The position numbers and the translations under genes were made by a program. Below are positions 1 to 8,745 of a stretch of DNA of 64,000 nt, in pieces. This stretch comes from an alpha proteobacterium SCGC AAA028-D10 (GTDB lineage Bacteria > Pseudomonadota > Alphaproteobacteria > Pelagibacterales > Pelagibacteraceae): NCBI GenBank assembly GCA_000510845.1, contig AZOF01000006.1, positions 1 through 64,000 on the forward strand. Direction: 5' to 3'. Position 1 is the first letter of the stretch. Each line of letters begins with the position of its first letter. The notes below the pieces were generated by a model. It did no database searches, was not told the DNA's origin, and saw only the letters and a program-made list of their open reading frames with translations.

Positions 1-761
1 CTACAGATACATTTGGAAAAATGAGCTGTGCTGTAGTGCAAACTAATAAAGATTTTATAAATATAGCGGGTATTGCAAAAGGTTCAGGAATGATAGCGCC
101 AAATATGGCAACGATGTTTGGTTTTATTTTTACTGATGCGAATATTTCTCAAGAGGTTTTAAATAAAATGTTGAAAAGAAATACCGAAAATACATTTAAT
201 GCAATTACAGTCGATGGTGACACTTCAACAAATGATATGGTTTTGGTTTTCTCAACTAGAAAAGCTAAGAATAGAATTATTAACGATATTAATTCAAAAG
301 CTGCAAAAGATTTTGAAAAGGCGCTTTATGAAGTGATGCTAGACCTTTCAAAGCAAGTTGTTTTAGATGGCGAGGGCGCTAAAAAATTTCTTACTATAAA
401 TGTAACGGGCGCTTCCAATGATAAATTTGCAAAAGAGGTTGCTATGTCTATTGCAAATTCGCCGCTTGTAAAAACTGCACTTGCAGGAAGCGATCCTAAT
501 TGGGGTAGAATTTTAATGGCGATTGGCAAAACTAATGAAAGAGTAAAACAGGAAAAAATTGAAATAAAAATTGGAGATTCTTTAATTACAAAATATGGAA
601 TGCAAGTGCCAAGTTATGATGAACAAAAAGTTAAAAATTATATGCTTGGTGACAATATTATTTTTGATGTAAATTTAAATTTAGGTAAAGGAAAATTTAC
701 TGCTTATACTTGTGACTTTAACGCTGAATATATTTCAATTAACGCTGATTATAGATCTTAA
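1..761 (+). CDS. argJ: Bifunctional ornithine acetyltransferase / N-acetylglutamate synthase, 3' part
   Basis: The reading frame is open to the left edge (codons from base 3 give T-D-T-F-G-K before the first Met at 21), so the start lies outside the window. ArgJ moves the acetyl group from N-acetylornithine to glutamate in the cyclic arginine pathway and, in bifunctional forms, also makes N-acetylglutamate from acetyl-CoA. The motif GSGMIAPNMATM holds the Ala-Thr bond where the precursor cuts itself; the Thr becomes the N-terminal nucleophile of the beta chain. The segment GSDPNWGRI is also typical. The stop codon directly abuts the stop of the convergent iron exporter gene. The family is certain; whether it is mono- or bifunctional cannot be judged here. 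Confidence 0.96.
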   Translation, partial: TDTFGKMSCAVVQTNKDFINIAGIAKGSGMIAPNMATMFGFIFTDANISQEVLNKMLKRNTENTFNAITVDGDTSTNDMVLVFSTRKAKNRIINDINSKAAKDFEKALYEVMLDLSKQVVLDGEGAKKFLTINVTGASNDKFAKEVAMSIANSPLVKTALAGSDPNWGRILMAIGKTNERVKQEKIEIKIGDSLITKYGMQVPSYDEQKVKNYMLGDNIIFDVNLNLGKGKFTAYTCDFNAEYISINADYRS

Positions 762-1739
762 TTAACCTGTTCCAATAAGAACTCCAACAGCAAGAACTAA
801 CGCTCCTCCGACAACAACTTGAAGTGTTGCTCTAAAAAATGGAGCTTCCATATATTTATTTTGAATCCAAACAATCGCCCACAGTTCAAAGAATACAACA
901 ATCATTGCAAGAATAGTGGCTGTCCAAAAATGTGGTATTAAATATGGTAGAGCATGTCCCAATCCACCGACTGCAGTCATGACTCCAGATGCAATACCTC
1001 GTTTTAGAGGAGAGCCTCTGCCAGAAATTGCACCGTCATCTGATACGGCTTCAGTTAACCCCATAGATATTCCGGCACCAATAGATGCAGCGAGACCTAC
1101 AACAAAAGTTGTCCAAGTATTTTGTGTTGCAAATGCTGTCGCAAAGATGGGAGCTAAGGTTGAAACAGAGCCATCCATTAATCCAGCTAAACCAGGCTGA
1201 ACCCATGTTAAAATAAATTGTCTTTTAGAAGTTCTCGCTTCAATTTCTTTTGCATCACCACTTGCGTGTGATTCTATTAATCTATCCGCAACAGACGTGT
1301 GTCCGGCTTCAGCTGCAGCAAGATCACCAAGTAATTTTCTGGTTCCAGCGTCAGTTGTTGCTTGAGCTGCTTTTATATAAAAATTATAAGCGTCTCTTTC
1401 CATCATTTCAGATTCCAATCTAATCCTGTCAACACTCAGATTTTTTATAAGCCATACTGGTTTTCGAGCGTAAAAACCTGAAACATGTTCTCTTCTGATA
1501 AGAGGAATGTTCTCACCAAATCTTGACTGAAATTTATTAATTAAAACTTTTCTATGGCCATCTTCAACTCTTGCCATATCTAAAAATATTTTTGCAGTGT
1601 CTGGATAATCCTTCATTAAGCTCTCAGCGTAGCTTCTGTAAATCGAAGCATCATCTTCTTCAGAAGAAATAGCTAATGCTAATATTTCTTTTTCAGAAAG
1701 ATCTGAAAATCTTCTTCTATAACTAAAGCCAGGTATCAT
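762..1739 (-). CDS. mbfA: Membrane-bound ferritin-like iron exporter (MbfA)
   Basis: The 325-residue protein has two parts. Residues about 1-165 form a ferritin/rubrerythrin-like helical domain with repeated carboxylate and histidine motifs (SSEEDDASIYRSYAE, RVEDGHR, EMMERDAY, AAEAGHT). Residues about 170-325 form a VIT1/CCC1-type membrane domain with the GLMDGSVSTLAP motif. This order is that of MbfA of Bradyrhizobium and Agrobacterium, which exports iron and protects against iron and peroxide stress. It lies 31 bp downstream of the FTR1 permease gene in the same orientation, so uptake and export genes are probably co-transcribed. Fe is the likely substrate; Mn cannot be excluded. Confidence 0.92.
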   Translation of the reverse strand: MIPGFSYRRRFSDLSEKEILALAISSEEDDASIYRSYAESLMKDYPDTAKIFLDMARVEDGHRKVLINKFQSRFGENIPLIRREHVSGFYARKPVWLIKNLSVDRIRLESEMMERDAYNFYIKAAQATTDAGTRKLLGDLAAAEAGHTSVADRLIESHASGDAKEIEARTSKRQFILTWVQPGLAGLMDGSVSTLAPIFATAFATQNTWTTFVVGLAASIGAGISMGLTEAVSDDGAISGRGSPLKRGIASGVMTAVGGLGHALPYLIPHFWTATILAMIVVFFELWAIVWIQNKYMEAPFFRATLQVVVGGALVLAVGVLIGTG

Positions 1740-1770
1740 TAATATTAATTACTAATTTTAAATTTATAAA

Positions 1771-2418
1771 TTAGATTACTTTTAGTTCACGCAAGCCTGC
1801 ATAAAATTCTTTTGCACCTTCATACCCAAAGTAAACCGAAAGCAACAATAATAGAATGCTTGAAACTCTAAAGAAAGTCCCCATTGGCATTATTTTGGTA
1901 ATTTTATTTAGACCAAAATAAACAAATACTAGAGCCAATGTACCAGTAAGTGCTCCAGCAATTACAGGTACTGTACTGTAAATTGCAGAAGTAAATAAAG
2001 CGGCGTAAAATAAAACTATTTCAAAGCCCTCTCGTATAATTGCAAAAAAAACTGTAAGAGATAAAAAGAAAGGATTGCCAGTAGAAATAGCTTTATCTAC
2101 TTTTCCCTCAACATGTTTTTTTGCGTTATGACTAAAATAGGCAACGTAAGCTAACATACCAGAGGCAATCAACATCACTGAACCTTCAAATAATTCTTCA
2201 TGAGCGTGTGTTATTGCTGCAATTTTTTTTACAGCTAAAGCAGTTAGCAAAGACACAACTACACCAGCAACCAATCCCCACATGACAGCAGGACGATGAT
2301 GTCTTGCATTCATTTTATCTAAATATGTGAATACCAGAATAGAAATTAATAAAGCTTCGAATCCTTCTCTAAAAAGAATAAAAAAAGAACTTAAATAGGG
2401 AGTTAGAGTTTCAGTCAT
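1771..2418 (-). CDS. FTR1-family iron permease
   Basis: This 215-residue integral membrane protein has about six to seven predicted segments and two REGFE motifs (REGFEALL near residue 18, REGFEIVL near residue 129). These are the hallmark iron-binding motifs of FTR1/EfeU permeases, which carry Fe3+ across the inner membrane. It is somewhat shorter than EfeU. No EfeO, EfeB, multicopper oxidase or P19 partner lies next to it. Instead it sits directly upstream of the MbfA-like iron exporter on the same strand. That pairing suggests an iron-balance unit, though the direction of transport is inferred only from the family. Confidence 0.88.
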   Translation of the reverse strand: MTETLTPYLSSFFILFREGFEALLISILVFTYLDKMNARHHRPAVMWGLVAGVVVSLLTALAVKKIAAITHAHEELFEGSVMLIASGMLAYVAYFSHNAKKHVEGKVDKAISTGNPFFLSLTVFFAIIREGFEIVLFYAALFTSAIYSTVPVIAGALTGTLALVFVYFGLNKITKIMPMGTFFRVSSILLLLLSVYFGYEGAKEFYAGLRELKVI

Positions 2419-2674
2419 TGTTTTTGAATGGTGTATGATTAATTATTTTCATATTTAATGTCAAATACTAATAAAATAAATACAACCTTTAATTCTGAGT
2501 ATTTTGGTAGGAATAGCGATTAATTTTCAAAGATAAAAATAGCTTCAAACTCAATTTGTCGCATTAATTATTTTTCATAAAAATTAAGTATTTAGCAAAA
2601 ATAAAATCATAAATAAAAAATAATTCAATTTAGGCATGATTCCAGCATTCTGTGTTGTCAATGTAATGATAAAC

Positions 2675-2695
2675 GATCAAAGACTTGATCTTTGA
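2675..2695. other. Inverted repeat in the gap upstream of the FTR1 gene
   Basis: The 284-bp gap 2419-2702 lies between the FTR1 gene and the DUF2721 gene, both on the minus strand. Near its right end, TCAAAGA (2677-2683) and TCTTTGA (2689-2695) can pair, and GATCAA/TTGATC also pair within the same stretch. It could be a weak terminator for the DUF2721 gene, which ends 8 bp away, although no clear T-run follows. It could also be an operator for the iron genes. No recognisable Fur or Irr box was found in the rest of this very AT-rich gap. Confidence 0.3.
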
Positions 2696-2702
2696 ATTGA
2701 CA

Positions 2703-3131
2703 TTAAAAAATATTATCTTCTTTTTCTTTAAGATCAGTCAAATGATATTCTAAAGCACGGGCAGACATTTGAACTTCAATTACAAATAAAATAATTGCAA
2801 TTCCAAATAAAACAACTGCCATTCCAAAACAGTTTAATGAAATATCAGGTTTTTGAATGTAACCGAAAAAAATAGTTAATAGGTTTGAAAATAAAGCAAT
2901 TCCCGAAAGAGTTTGAATAAGTTTAATAAGTTTTATTCTATAAGTTAAAGTTTTTATTTGAGCAATATATCTTCTGCCCATAACATCTTTTGTGTCTATT
3001 TTTTTTTCAATAATTTCAGCATGAATTTTTCTAACTAATGCAGCGCAGCTATTATAACGATGAGTAAAATTGGTCATCATTAATGGTATGGCCGGAAATA
3101 GTAAGGCTGGATAGATAAAGAAGCTTTCCAT
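2703..3131 (-). CDS. DUF2721-family membrane protein
   Basis: This 142-residue protein has an N-terminal hydrophobic segment with the pattern PALLFPAIPLMMTNFTHRYN, a charged middle region (about residues 35-65), and two membrane segments at about 72-92 and 101-122. The conserved N-terminal pattern followed by a short basic stretch matches the DUF2721 family of unknown function. A 44-codon microprotein gene lies 23 bp upstream on the same strand and may be co-transcribed. No biochemical role can be assigned. Confidence 0.7.
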   Translation of the reverse strand: MESFFIYPALLFPAIPLMMTNFTHRYNSCAALVRKIHAEIIEKKIDTKDVMGRRYIAQIKTLTYRIKLIKLIQTLSGIALFSNLLTIFFGYIQKPDISLNCFGMAVVLFGIAIILFVIEVQMSARALEYHLTDLKEKEDNIF

Positions 3132-3154
3132 TTAAATATTAAAAAAAATTATTT

Positions 3155-3289
3155 TTAAATATCGCTAAAAGTTCCTGTTCTGGGATCTTTTTTTAGCTCT
3201 CTAATTTTATTTTTTTTACTGCGTGAATAAAGAAATAGTATTGCAGCAATTAAAAAAACTATTAAAGTAATTAAATATTTAGTCATCAT
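3155..3289 (-). CDS. Single-pass membrane microprotein, 44 aa
   Basis: A short open frame on the minus strand begins with two Met codons (3287-3289, 3284-3286) and ends with TAA at 3155-3157. The product has one strongly hydrophobic segment (residues 5-20, LITLIVFLIAAILFLY), a basic patch SRSKKNKIRELKK, and a polar tail ending DPRTGTFSDI. The order of hydrophobic helix, basic patch and soluble tail is what a real N-out, C-in membrane microprotein looks like. It lies just upstream of the DUF2721 gene in the same orientation. Function unknown. Confidence 0.6.
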   Translation of the reverse strand: MMTKYLITLIVFLIAAILFLYSRSKKNKIRELKKDPRTGTFSDI

Positions 3290-3344
3290 TTAGTAAATTA
3301 AATTCTAATTATGACTATTCGAAGTCAACTACTAGACTAATATA

Positions 3345-3896
3345 ATGCAAGTAAGATCAATAATTTTTGTATGTCTTTTAAGCATAACAAGCTTTTTCCC
3401 CGCTTTTGCAAATGAGCAGAAAGTTATTAAAGATTTAAAAGAGGGTGGAAAGTTAATTCTTATTAGACATTCTGATGCGCCAGGAACAGGCGATCCTTCA
3501 TATTTTAATTTAAATGATTGTAAAACCCAAAGAAATTTATCAGCAGAAGGTATTGAGCAAGCAAAAAGAATAGGTGAATTTTTCAAAAGAAATAATATCT
3601 CTTATGAAAAAGTTTATTCATCCGAATATTGTAGATGCAAAGATACAGCAAGAAACGCATTTAAAGATTTTGAAACTTTTTCAGGATTAAATTCTACCTT
3701 TGCAGATTCAAGTAAAACACCCGCATATATGAAAAAAACTAAAGAATTTATTGAAAAATTAGATAAGAATAAAAATTATATATTTGTTGCGCATCATACA
3801 ACAATCGATGGGCTAGCTGGTGCATTTGCAAGCTCTGGTGAGATGATCATAGTCGATAGATCTTATAAAGTTATCAGCACCTTTAAAGTTAATTAG
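3345..3896 (+). CDS. Secreted histidine phosphatase family protein
   Basis: The 183-residue protein begins with a signal peptide (residues 1-22, ending FPAFA) and then carries the histidine phosphatase core. The phosphohistidine motif is R41-H42 in LIRHSDAPG, and the second catalytic His lies in VAHHTTIDG near the C-terminus. Proteins of this type (phosphoglycerate-mutase fold, SixA/AppA relatives) remove phosphate from small molecules or proteins in the periplasm. The substrate is not predictable. The gene stands alone and precedes the short LysR-type regulator by 61 bp. Confidence 0.85.
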   Translation: MQVRSIIFVCLLSITSFFPAFANEQKVIKDLKEGGKLILIRHSDAPGTGDPSYFNLNDCKTQRNLSAEGIEQAKRIGEFFKRNNISYEKVYSSEYCRCKDTARNAFKDFETFSGLNSTFADSSKTPAYMKKTKEFIEKLDKNKNYIFVAHHTTIDGLAGAFASSGEMIIVDRSYKVISTFKVN

Positions 3897-3957
3897 CATA
3901 CCTCATTTTCCAATATTGCATTAGTTAGTTATGCATTTTTTATGTAAAATTTTTTTA

Positions 3958-4215
3958 ATGAATTGGGAAAAGCTAAAAGTATTTAAAAAAGTTGCTAAAG
4001 CAGGCAGTTTTTTAACAGCATCAAAACAAGATAATAAATCCCAATCAACTTTTTCAAGAGCGGTGATGGATTTAGAGAAAGAAATAAATCAAAAACTTTT
4101 TAATAGAACAAGCAAAGGAGTCATGCCTACTTTGCATGGTAATACACTTTTAAATTTAGTTGATGATTTTTCCAATAAATTAAATCAATTTAAGATCAAT
4201 ATCAGAAAAAATTAA
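3958..4215 (+). CDS. LysR-type DNA-binding domain without effector domain
   Basis: The ATG at 3958 gives MNWEKLKVFKKVAKAGSF, the normal beginning of a LysR-family winged helix. The product is only 85 residues and ends just after the linker helix. Full LysR regulators are about 300 residues and carry a periplasmic-binding-protein-like sensor domain, which is missing here. The recognition-helix region SQSTFSRAVMDLEKEINQKLF is intact. A start at 3931 is possible but would add nine atypical residues. It lies 111 bp upstream of glnK on the same strand, and GTTATGCATT occurs on both sides of it, so control of itself and of glnK-amtB is plausible but unproven. Confidence 0.8.
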   Translation: MNWEKLKVFKKVAKAGSFLTASKQDNKSQSTFSRAVMDLEKEINQKLFNRTSKGVMPTLHGNTLLNLVDDFSNKLNQFKINIRKN

Positions 4216-4326
4216 TTTTTTTGTTATGCATTCTGATCATATCTGAATCATTGAATGGTCATTTCATTTTAAAAAAAATCTTTGTTACTACATTATTAAT
4301 TAAAACAAACAAAAACAGGGAGTATT

Positions 4327-4665
4327 ATGAAACTAATCACTGCGATCATAAAACCTGAACAAGCAGATAATGTTAAGAAAGCTCTTAACAAAATTGGCGT
4401 TGTTGGGTTGACGATGACAGATGTCAAAGGATATGGCAGGCAGAAGGGTCATACAGAATTTTATCGAGGTTCTGAATATGAAGTTGCCTTTCTTCCTAAA
4501 GCAAAACTAGAAATAGCGGTCTCAAACAAGAAATATAAAAATGCTTTAGAGACTATTCTCAAAACTGCGAAAACTGGAAAAATTGGTGATGGAAAAATTT
4601 TCGTAACTAATTTGACCCAAGTTATTCGTGTTCGAACAGGTGAAAAAGGAGATAAAGCAATATGA
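4327..4665 (+). CDS. glnK: Nitrogen regulatory PII protein
   Basis: This is a 112-residue PII protein of standard length. The T-loop carries Tyr51 (RGSEY), the site of uridylylation by GlnD. The B-loop pattern TGKIGDGKIF and the C-terminal RVRTGEKGD segment, both nucleotide-binding, are intact. PII reports cellular 2-oxoglutarate and ATP/ADP and blocks the AmtB channel when nitrogen is plentiful. An AGGGAG ribosome site precedes the ATG. The stop overlaps the amtB start by 4 bp, the usual glnK-amtB arrangement, so this is GlnK by context rather than GlnB. Confidence 0.96.
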   Translation: MKLITAIIKPEQADNVKKALNKIGVVGLTMTDVKGYGRQKGHTEFYRGSEYEVAFLPKAKLEIAVSNKKYKNALETILKTAKTGKIGDGKIFVTNLTQVIRVRTGEKGDKAI

Positions 4666-5924
4666 TTAAAATAATTTCAAAGATTTCATTGTTTTTAATA
4701 ATTTTACTACAATCAAGTCTAGCTTTTGCTCAAGCTAAGCCAGTCTTGAATCCAGGAGATGCTTCGTGGATGCTTACTAGTACAGCGCTTGTACTGTTAA
4801 TGACTATTCCAGGACTTGCTCTTTTTTATGGTGGTTTAGTAGGTAAGAAAAATATCGTCTCAACAATTAGTCAATCATTTATGATTACATGTGTTGTAAC
4901 GTTGGTGTGGTTTATTTGTGGATACTCACTTACGTTTGGAGAAGGAAATTTATTTATCGGTGACTTTTCAAAAACTTTCTTAAAAGGAGTAGAAGTTGCT
5001 GGTTTAACCTTAACAATTCCTGAGACAGTGTTTGTTTGTTATCAATTAACTTTTGCAATTATTACAGTTGCTCTGATTTGTGGTTCTATAGTTGAGCGTA
5101 TAAATTTTGGGGCTCTATTTATATTTGTAATATTGTGGAGCATCTTGGTTTATGCACCAGTTGGACACATGGTTTGGGGAGGTGGTTACCTTTCTAAAAT
5201 GGGTGTTTTAGATTTTGCTGGTGGAACCGTTGTTCATATAAATTCTGGAATCGCCGGTTTAGTTGCTGCTCTGGTTATTGGAAAACGAAAATCAAAAGCT
5301 CGTCCACATAACGTTGCATTAACAATGATAGGAGCTTCTATGCTCTGGGTGGGTTGGTTTGGTTTTAATGCCGGTTCAGCAGTTGCTGCAAATGGAAGTG
5401 CTGGAATGGCGATGCTTGTAACTCAAATTGCTGCAGCAAGCGCTGGTATTGCTTGGATGTTAGCAGAGTGGTTTTCAGGTGAAAAAAAACCAAGTCTTCT
5501 TGGATTGTGTTCTGGTGCAGTTGCAGGTCTAGTTGCGATTACTCCAGCCGCAGGATTTGTTAATCCAATGGGCGCATTTTTCATCGGACTAATCTCAGGC
5601 GTTTTATGTTTCCTAGCTTGCACAAAATTAAAGAGTGCACTTGGTTATGATGATGCTTTAGACGTTTTTGGTATTCATGCTTTTGGCGGCGCTGTTGGTG
5701 CAGTGTTGACAGGCGTGTTTGCTACAAAAGCAATTGGAGGAGTTGAAGGCGGATTTGATCAAGTTAAATTACAATTATTAGGTGTTGGTGTAACAGTACT
5801 TTATACGACTGTTGTAACTTTCATTATTTTAAAAGTTGTAAATTTAATTACACCATTACGAGCTTCTGATGCTCAAGAGAGAGATGGTTTAGACCTTTCT
5901 CAGCATGGAGAACAAATAAGCTAA
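4662..5924 (+). CDS. amtB: Ammonium transporter AmtB
   Basis: The 420-residue protein starts with a cleavable signal-like segment (residues 1-24) followed by about eleven membrane helices. Landmark residues are present: the twin pore histidines in VGHMVWGGG and FGIHAFGGAVG, the segment WVGWFGFNAGS, and the FAGGTVVHI region. AmtB forms a trimeric channel in the inner membrane that imports ammonium and is plugged by GlnK. The start codon overlaps the end of glnK (ATGA), indicating translational coupling. A strong terminator follows at 5959-5990. Confidence 0.97.
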   Translation: MIKIISKISLFLIILLQSSLAFAQAKPVLNPGDASWMLTSTALVLLMTIPGLALFYGGLVGKKNIVSTISQSFMITCVVTLVWFICGYSLTFGEGNLFIGDFSKTFLKGVEVAGLTLTIPETVFVCYQLTFAIITVALICGSIVERINFGALFIFVILWSILVYAPVGHMVWGGGYLSKMGVLDFAGGTVVHINSGIAGLVAALVIGKRKSKARPHNVALTMIGASMLWVGWFGFNAGSAVAANGSAGMAMLVTQIAAASAGIAWMLAEWFSGEKKPSLLGLCSGAVAGLVAITPAAGFVNPMGAFFIGLISGVLCFLACTKLKSALGYDDALDVFGIHAFGGAVGAVLTGVFATKAIGGVEGGFDQVKLQLLGVGVTVLYTTVVTFIILKVVNLITPLRASDAQERDGLDLSQHGEQIS

Positions 5925-5958
5925 GTTATAACCCCCTTATAAACTTACTTAAATAATT

Positions 5959-5990
5959 GGGCCTAGATTTTAATCTAGGCCCTTTTTATT
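5959..5990 (+). terminator. Rho-independent terminator after amtB
   Basis: GGGCCTAGATT (5959-5969) pairs perfectly over 11 bp with AATCTAGGCCC (5972-5982), and CTTTTTATT follows. It lies 35 bp past the amtB stop. On the other strand it lies directly past the kup stop, where the following sequence is AT-rich but has a weaker T-run, so it may work in both directions. Confidence 0.9.
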
Positions 5991-7861
5991 TAAATCTCGA
6001 TAACTCCACCTATTTCAATAGTTCGATCTTTAGGAATTTTGTAGTATTCTGTAGCTCCAAGCATAGTTCGATGCATTAAAATAAATAATCTTGAAAAAAT
6101 ATTTGAATTTTTGCTAACAACTTTTACTTTTCCAATAAAGAACGAAGTGTCTAGCATGCTAAATTTAAATTCTGTTGCTCTAATAAGGGCTAGGACTCTT
6201 GGGATATTTGGCTCTTCCTGGAAACCATATCTTACAATGATGTTATAAAAATTATTGGAATAATGCTTAACTATTACTCTTTCATCATCTCGAAGTTTTG
6301 GAAAGTTCGTGGAACTTAAATGCATGAATACGATGCGTTTATGAAGTACTTGATTATGTTTTAAATTATTAATTAATGCCATAGGAATTACCTCAATATT
6401 GGGTACAAAAAATATTGCCGTACCTGGAACTCTTTTGGGTGGATTTTTTTTAATTTGTGATAAAAAATTTTTAATTTTTATTGATCCATTCCAACGAGCT
6501 TTAAGCATTCTTTCTCTACCACTAATCCAACTCAACATCATAAATAAGACTATTAGAGCTATAATAATTGTAATCCATCCCCCTTGAAAAAATTTTGACA
6601 AAGTAGCTGAGAAAAATACAAGATCCAGAATTAAAAAAATTAAAAAAACTGGTATAAAAATTAATTTATTCCAACCTCTAACAAAAATAAGCAAGAATGT
6701 TGCAAGAATGGTATCAATCAACATCGATCCAGTAACAGCCGTACCGTATGCTGCAGCTAGATTTGCCGAACTTTTAAAACTTAATATGAGCAAAACAACT
6801 CCAGCAAATAAAAATATATTAATTTTAGATAAATATACCTCTCTATGTTCATTTGTTGAGGTATGTTTAATTAAAAGTCTTGGAATATAACCTAACTGAA
6901 CCGCTTGATTGGCTATTGAAAAAACTCCTGAAATCACCGCTTGTGATGCAATAATAGTTGCGCAGGTAGCTAAAATAATCAGTGGAATTAATGCCCAGTC
7001 TGGTCCTAATCTAAAGAATGGGTTATCGATTGTACTTGGATCAGAAATTAATAATGCCCCTTGTCCAAAGTAATTTAGTAGTAGTGCAGGAAAAACTATT
7101 ATTAGCCAAGCTGTTTGAATCGGGCTTTTTCCAAAAAAACCCATATCTGTATAAAGAGCTTCGGCTCCAGTAATTGCAAGCACTACAAAACCTAAAATTA
7201 TAACTGCAATTCCTTGATGCTTTAGTAAAAAATTAAAACCATAAATAGGATCTAAGGCCTTAAGAACGGTTGGTTTGTTTATAATTTCTAATAATCCTAA
7301 ACCACCAATTGTTATAAACCAAATTAACATTATAGGTCCAAAAACCATCCCAACTTTTCCAGTCCCAAATTTTTCAATTCCAAACAAAATAGAGATCAAC
7401 ACTAATGAAATATAGATAATATAAGGCTCTAATTTAGGTGATAAAATTTTTAATCCCTCGACGGCACTCAAAACAGAGATAGCTGGAGTGATAATGCTAT
7501 TTCCAAAAAATAAAGCTGCACCTATACATCCAAGTATAGTTATGATCCATTTAGTATTTGGTTTTTTTCCAACTTTTCTAATCAAAAGAGCCGTTAGTGC
7601 AAATACACCCCCTTCGCCATGATTGTGGGCGCGCATAATAATAAAGACGTATTTTATGCTAACAACAATAATTAAAGACCAGGTGATTAATGATAATACT
7701 CCATAAACGGAACTGATTATTCCCACGCCACCCTCTGTAGAAGCTTCTATTGATAATTTAAGAACGTAAAGCGGTGATGTGCCTATATCTCCAAAGACAA
7801 CACCAAGCGCTGCAATAATTAAAAGAGGTAAACTTTTGCCGTTACCATTTTTACTATTCAT
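5990..7861 (-). CDS. kup: Low-affinity potassium uptake protein Kup
   Basis: The 623-residue protein is a KUP/HAK/KT transporter. The N-terminus has the family signature GVVFGDIGTSPLYVLK, about twelve membrane helices extend to about residue 450, and a cytoplasmic C-terminal domain follows. Family members import K+ together with protons across the inner membrane. The length matches E. coli Kup (622). The gene stands alone, convergent with amtB and divergent from the azlC operon across a 187-bp gap. That gap is AT-rich and shows no clear operator. Confidence 0.95.
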   Translation of the reverse strand: MNSKNGNGKSLPLLIIAALGVVFGDIGTSPLYVLKLSIEASTEGGVGIISSVYGVLSLITWSLIIVVSIKYVFIIMRAHNHGEGGVFALTALLIRKVGKKPNTKWIITILGCIGAALFFGNSIITPAISVLSAVEGLKILSPKLEPYIIYISLVLISILFGIEKFGTGKVGMVFGPIMLIWFITIGGLGLLEIINKPTVLKALDPIYGFNFLLKHQGIAVIILGFVVLAITGAEALYTDMGFFGKSPIQTAWLIIVFPALLLNYFGQGALLISDPSTIDNPFFRLGPDWALIPLIILATCATIIASQAVISGVFSIANQAVQLGYIPRLLIKHTSTNEHREVYLSKINIFLFAGVVLLILSFKSSANLAAAYGTAVTGSMLIDTILATFLLIFVRGWNKLIFIPVFLIFLILDLVFFSATLSKFFQGGWITIIIALIVLFMMLSWISGRERMLKARWNGSIKIKNFLSQIKKNPPKRVPGTAIFFVPNIEVIPMALINNLKHNQVLHKRIVFMHLSSTNFPKLRDDERVIVKHYSNNFYNIIVRYGFQEEPNIPRVLALIRATEFKFSMLDTSFFIGKVKVVSKNSNIFSRLFILMHRTMLGATEYYKIPKDRTIEIGGVIEI

Positions 7862-8048
7862 GAAGTGGCTTTATATATAATTTAATAGATAAGAGTATTT
7901 GTTTTGAAAGCTTAAATTATCATTATTGGCAAATATCCATTATATATAAGAGAGACCATTATTTAAAGACAGGGTATATAACTGTACTATTGTATTATTT
8001 ACACTTAAAACGGGAAGACCTAATTTAAAAACGCGCAATTCTCCAGAG

Positions 8049-8744
8049 ATGAATACCCGCTACAAAATTTTTTCAAAAGGATGTCTTGATGTCATCCCGC
8101 TTATTATTCCAGTAGTTCCTTTTGGTGTTATTTTTGGAGTTATTGGAATTGAATCTGGACTTGGTCCTACAGTCACCTTCTTAATGTCGATTATTATTTT
8201 TGCAGGCTCATCTCAACTTGCATTCGTGCAACTCTACACGGGTGGGGCAACAACTCCAGTGATTGTAAGTTCGGTTGCAATCGTAAATTCACGCCACTTT
8301 TTATATAGCGCTGTGATTGCTCAATATTTAACAAAAGTGAAATTATTTTGGAAAATTATTTTATCTTACTTTTTAACAGACCAAGCTTTTATCGTTTCAC
8401 AGAAATATTTCAAAGAACAACCAAAAAATAAAGATAGGCATTATCATTTATTAGGGTCTGGATTTACACTATGGTTTGTTTGGCAGCTTTCTACAATTGC
8501 TGGAATTGTTTTAGGAGAAGTCATTCCAAAAGAATTAAATCTAGCATTTGCGGTACCTTTAACTTTTATTTCTTTAATTATTGTAGATATTAAAAAAATA
8601 GATCATTTGATTGTTGCAATTACTTCTGGAGTTTTTGCAATTATTTTTTTTAATTTACCCCTTAGAACTTATATTATTGTAGCAGCCGCCGCTGGTATTT
8701 TAGTTGCATACGGAATGTCTTACACAAAGCTTTATAGAAAATAA
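8049..8744 (+). CDS. azlC: Branched-chain amino acid exporter, large subunit AzlC
   Basis: This 231-residue membrane protein has the AzlC/YgaZ pattern: VVPFGVIFGVIGIESGLGP near the start, then FAGSSQLAFVQL and an N-S-R-H segment (VNSRHFLYSAVIAQYL). AzlC and AzlD together export branched-chain amino acids or their analogues. The AzlD-type gene begins two bases after the stop. It heads a tight same-strand run of five membrane-protein genes ending at 10700. Confidence 0.88.
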   Translation: MNTRYKIFSKGCLDVIPLIIPVVPFGVIFGVIGIESGLGPTVTFLMSIIIFAGSSQLAFVQLYTGGATTPVIVSSVAIVNSRHFLYSAVIAQYLTKVKLFWKIILSYFLTDQAFIVSQKYFKEQPKNKDRHYHLLGSGFTLWFVWQLSTIAGIVLGEVIPKELNLAFAVPLTFISLIIVDIKKIDHLIVAITSGVFAIIFFNLPLRTYIIVAAAAGILVAYGMSYTKLYRK

Positions 8745-8745
8745 A

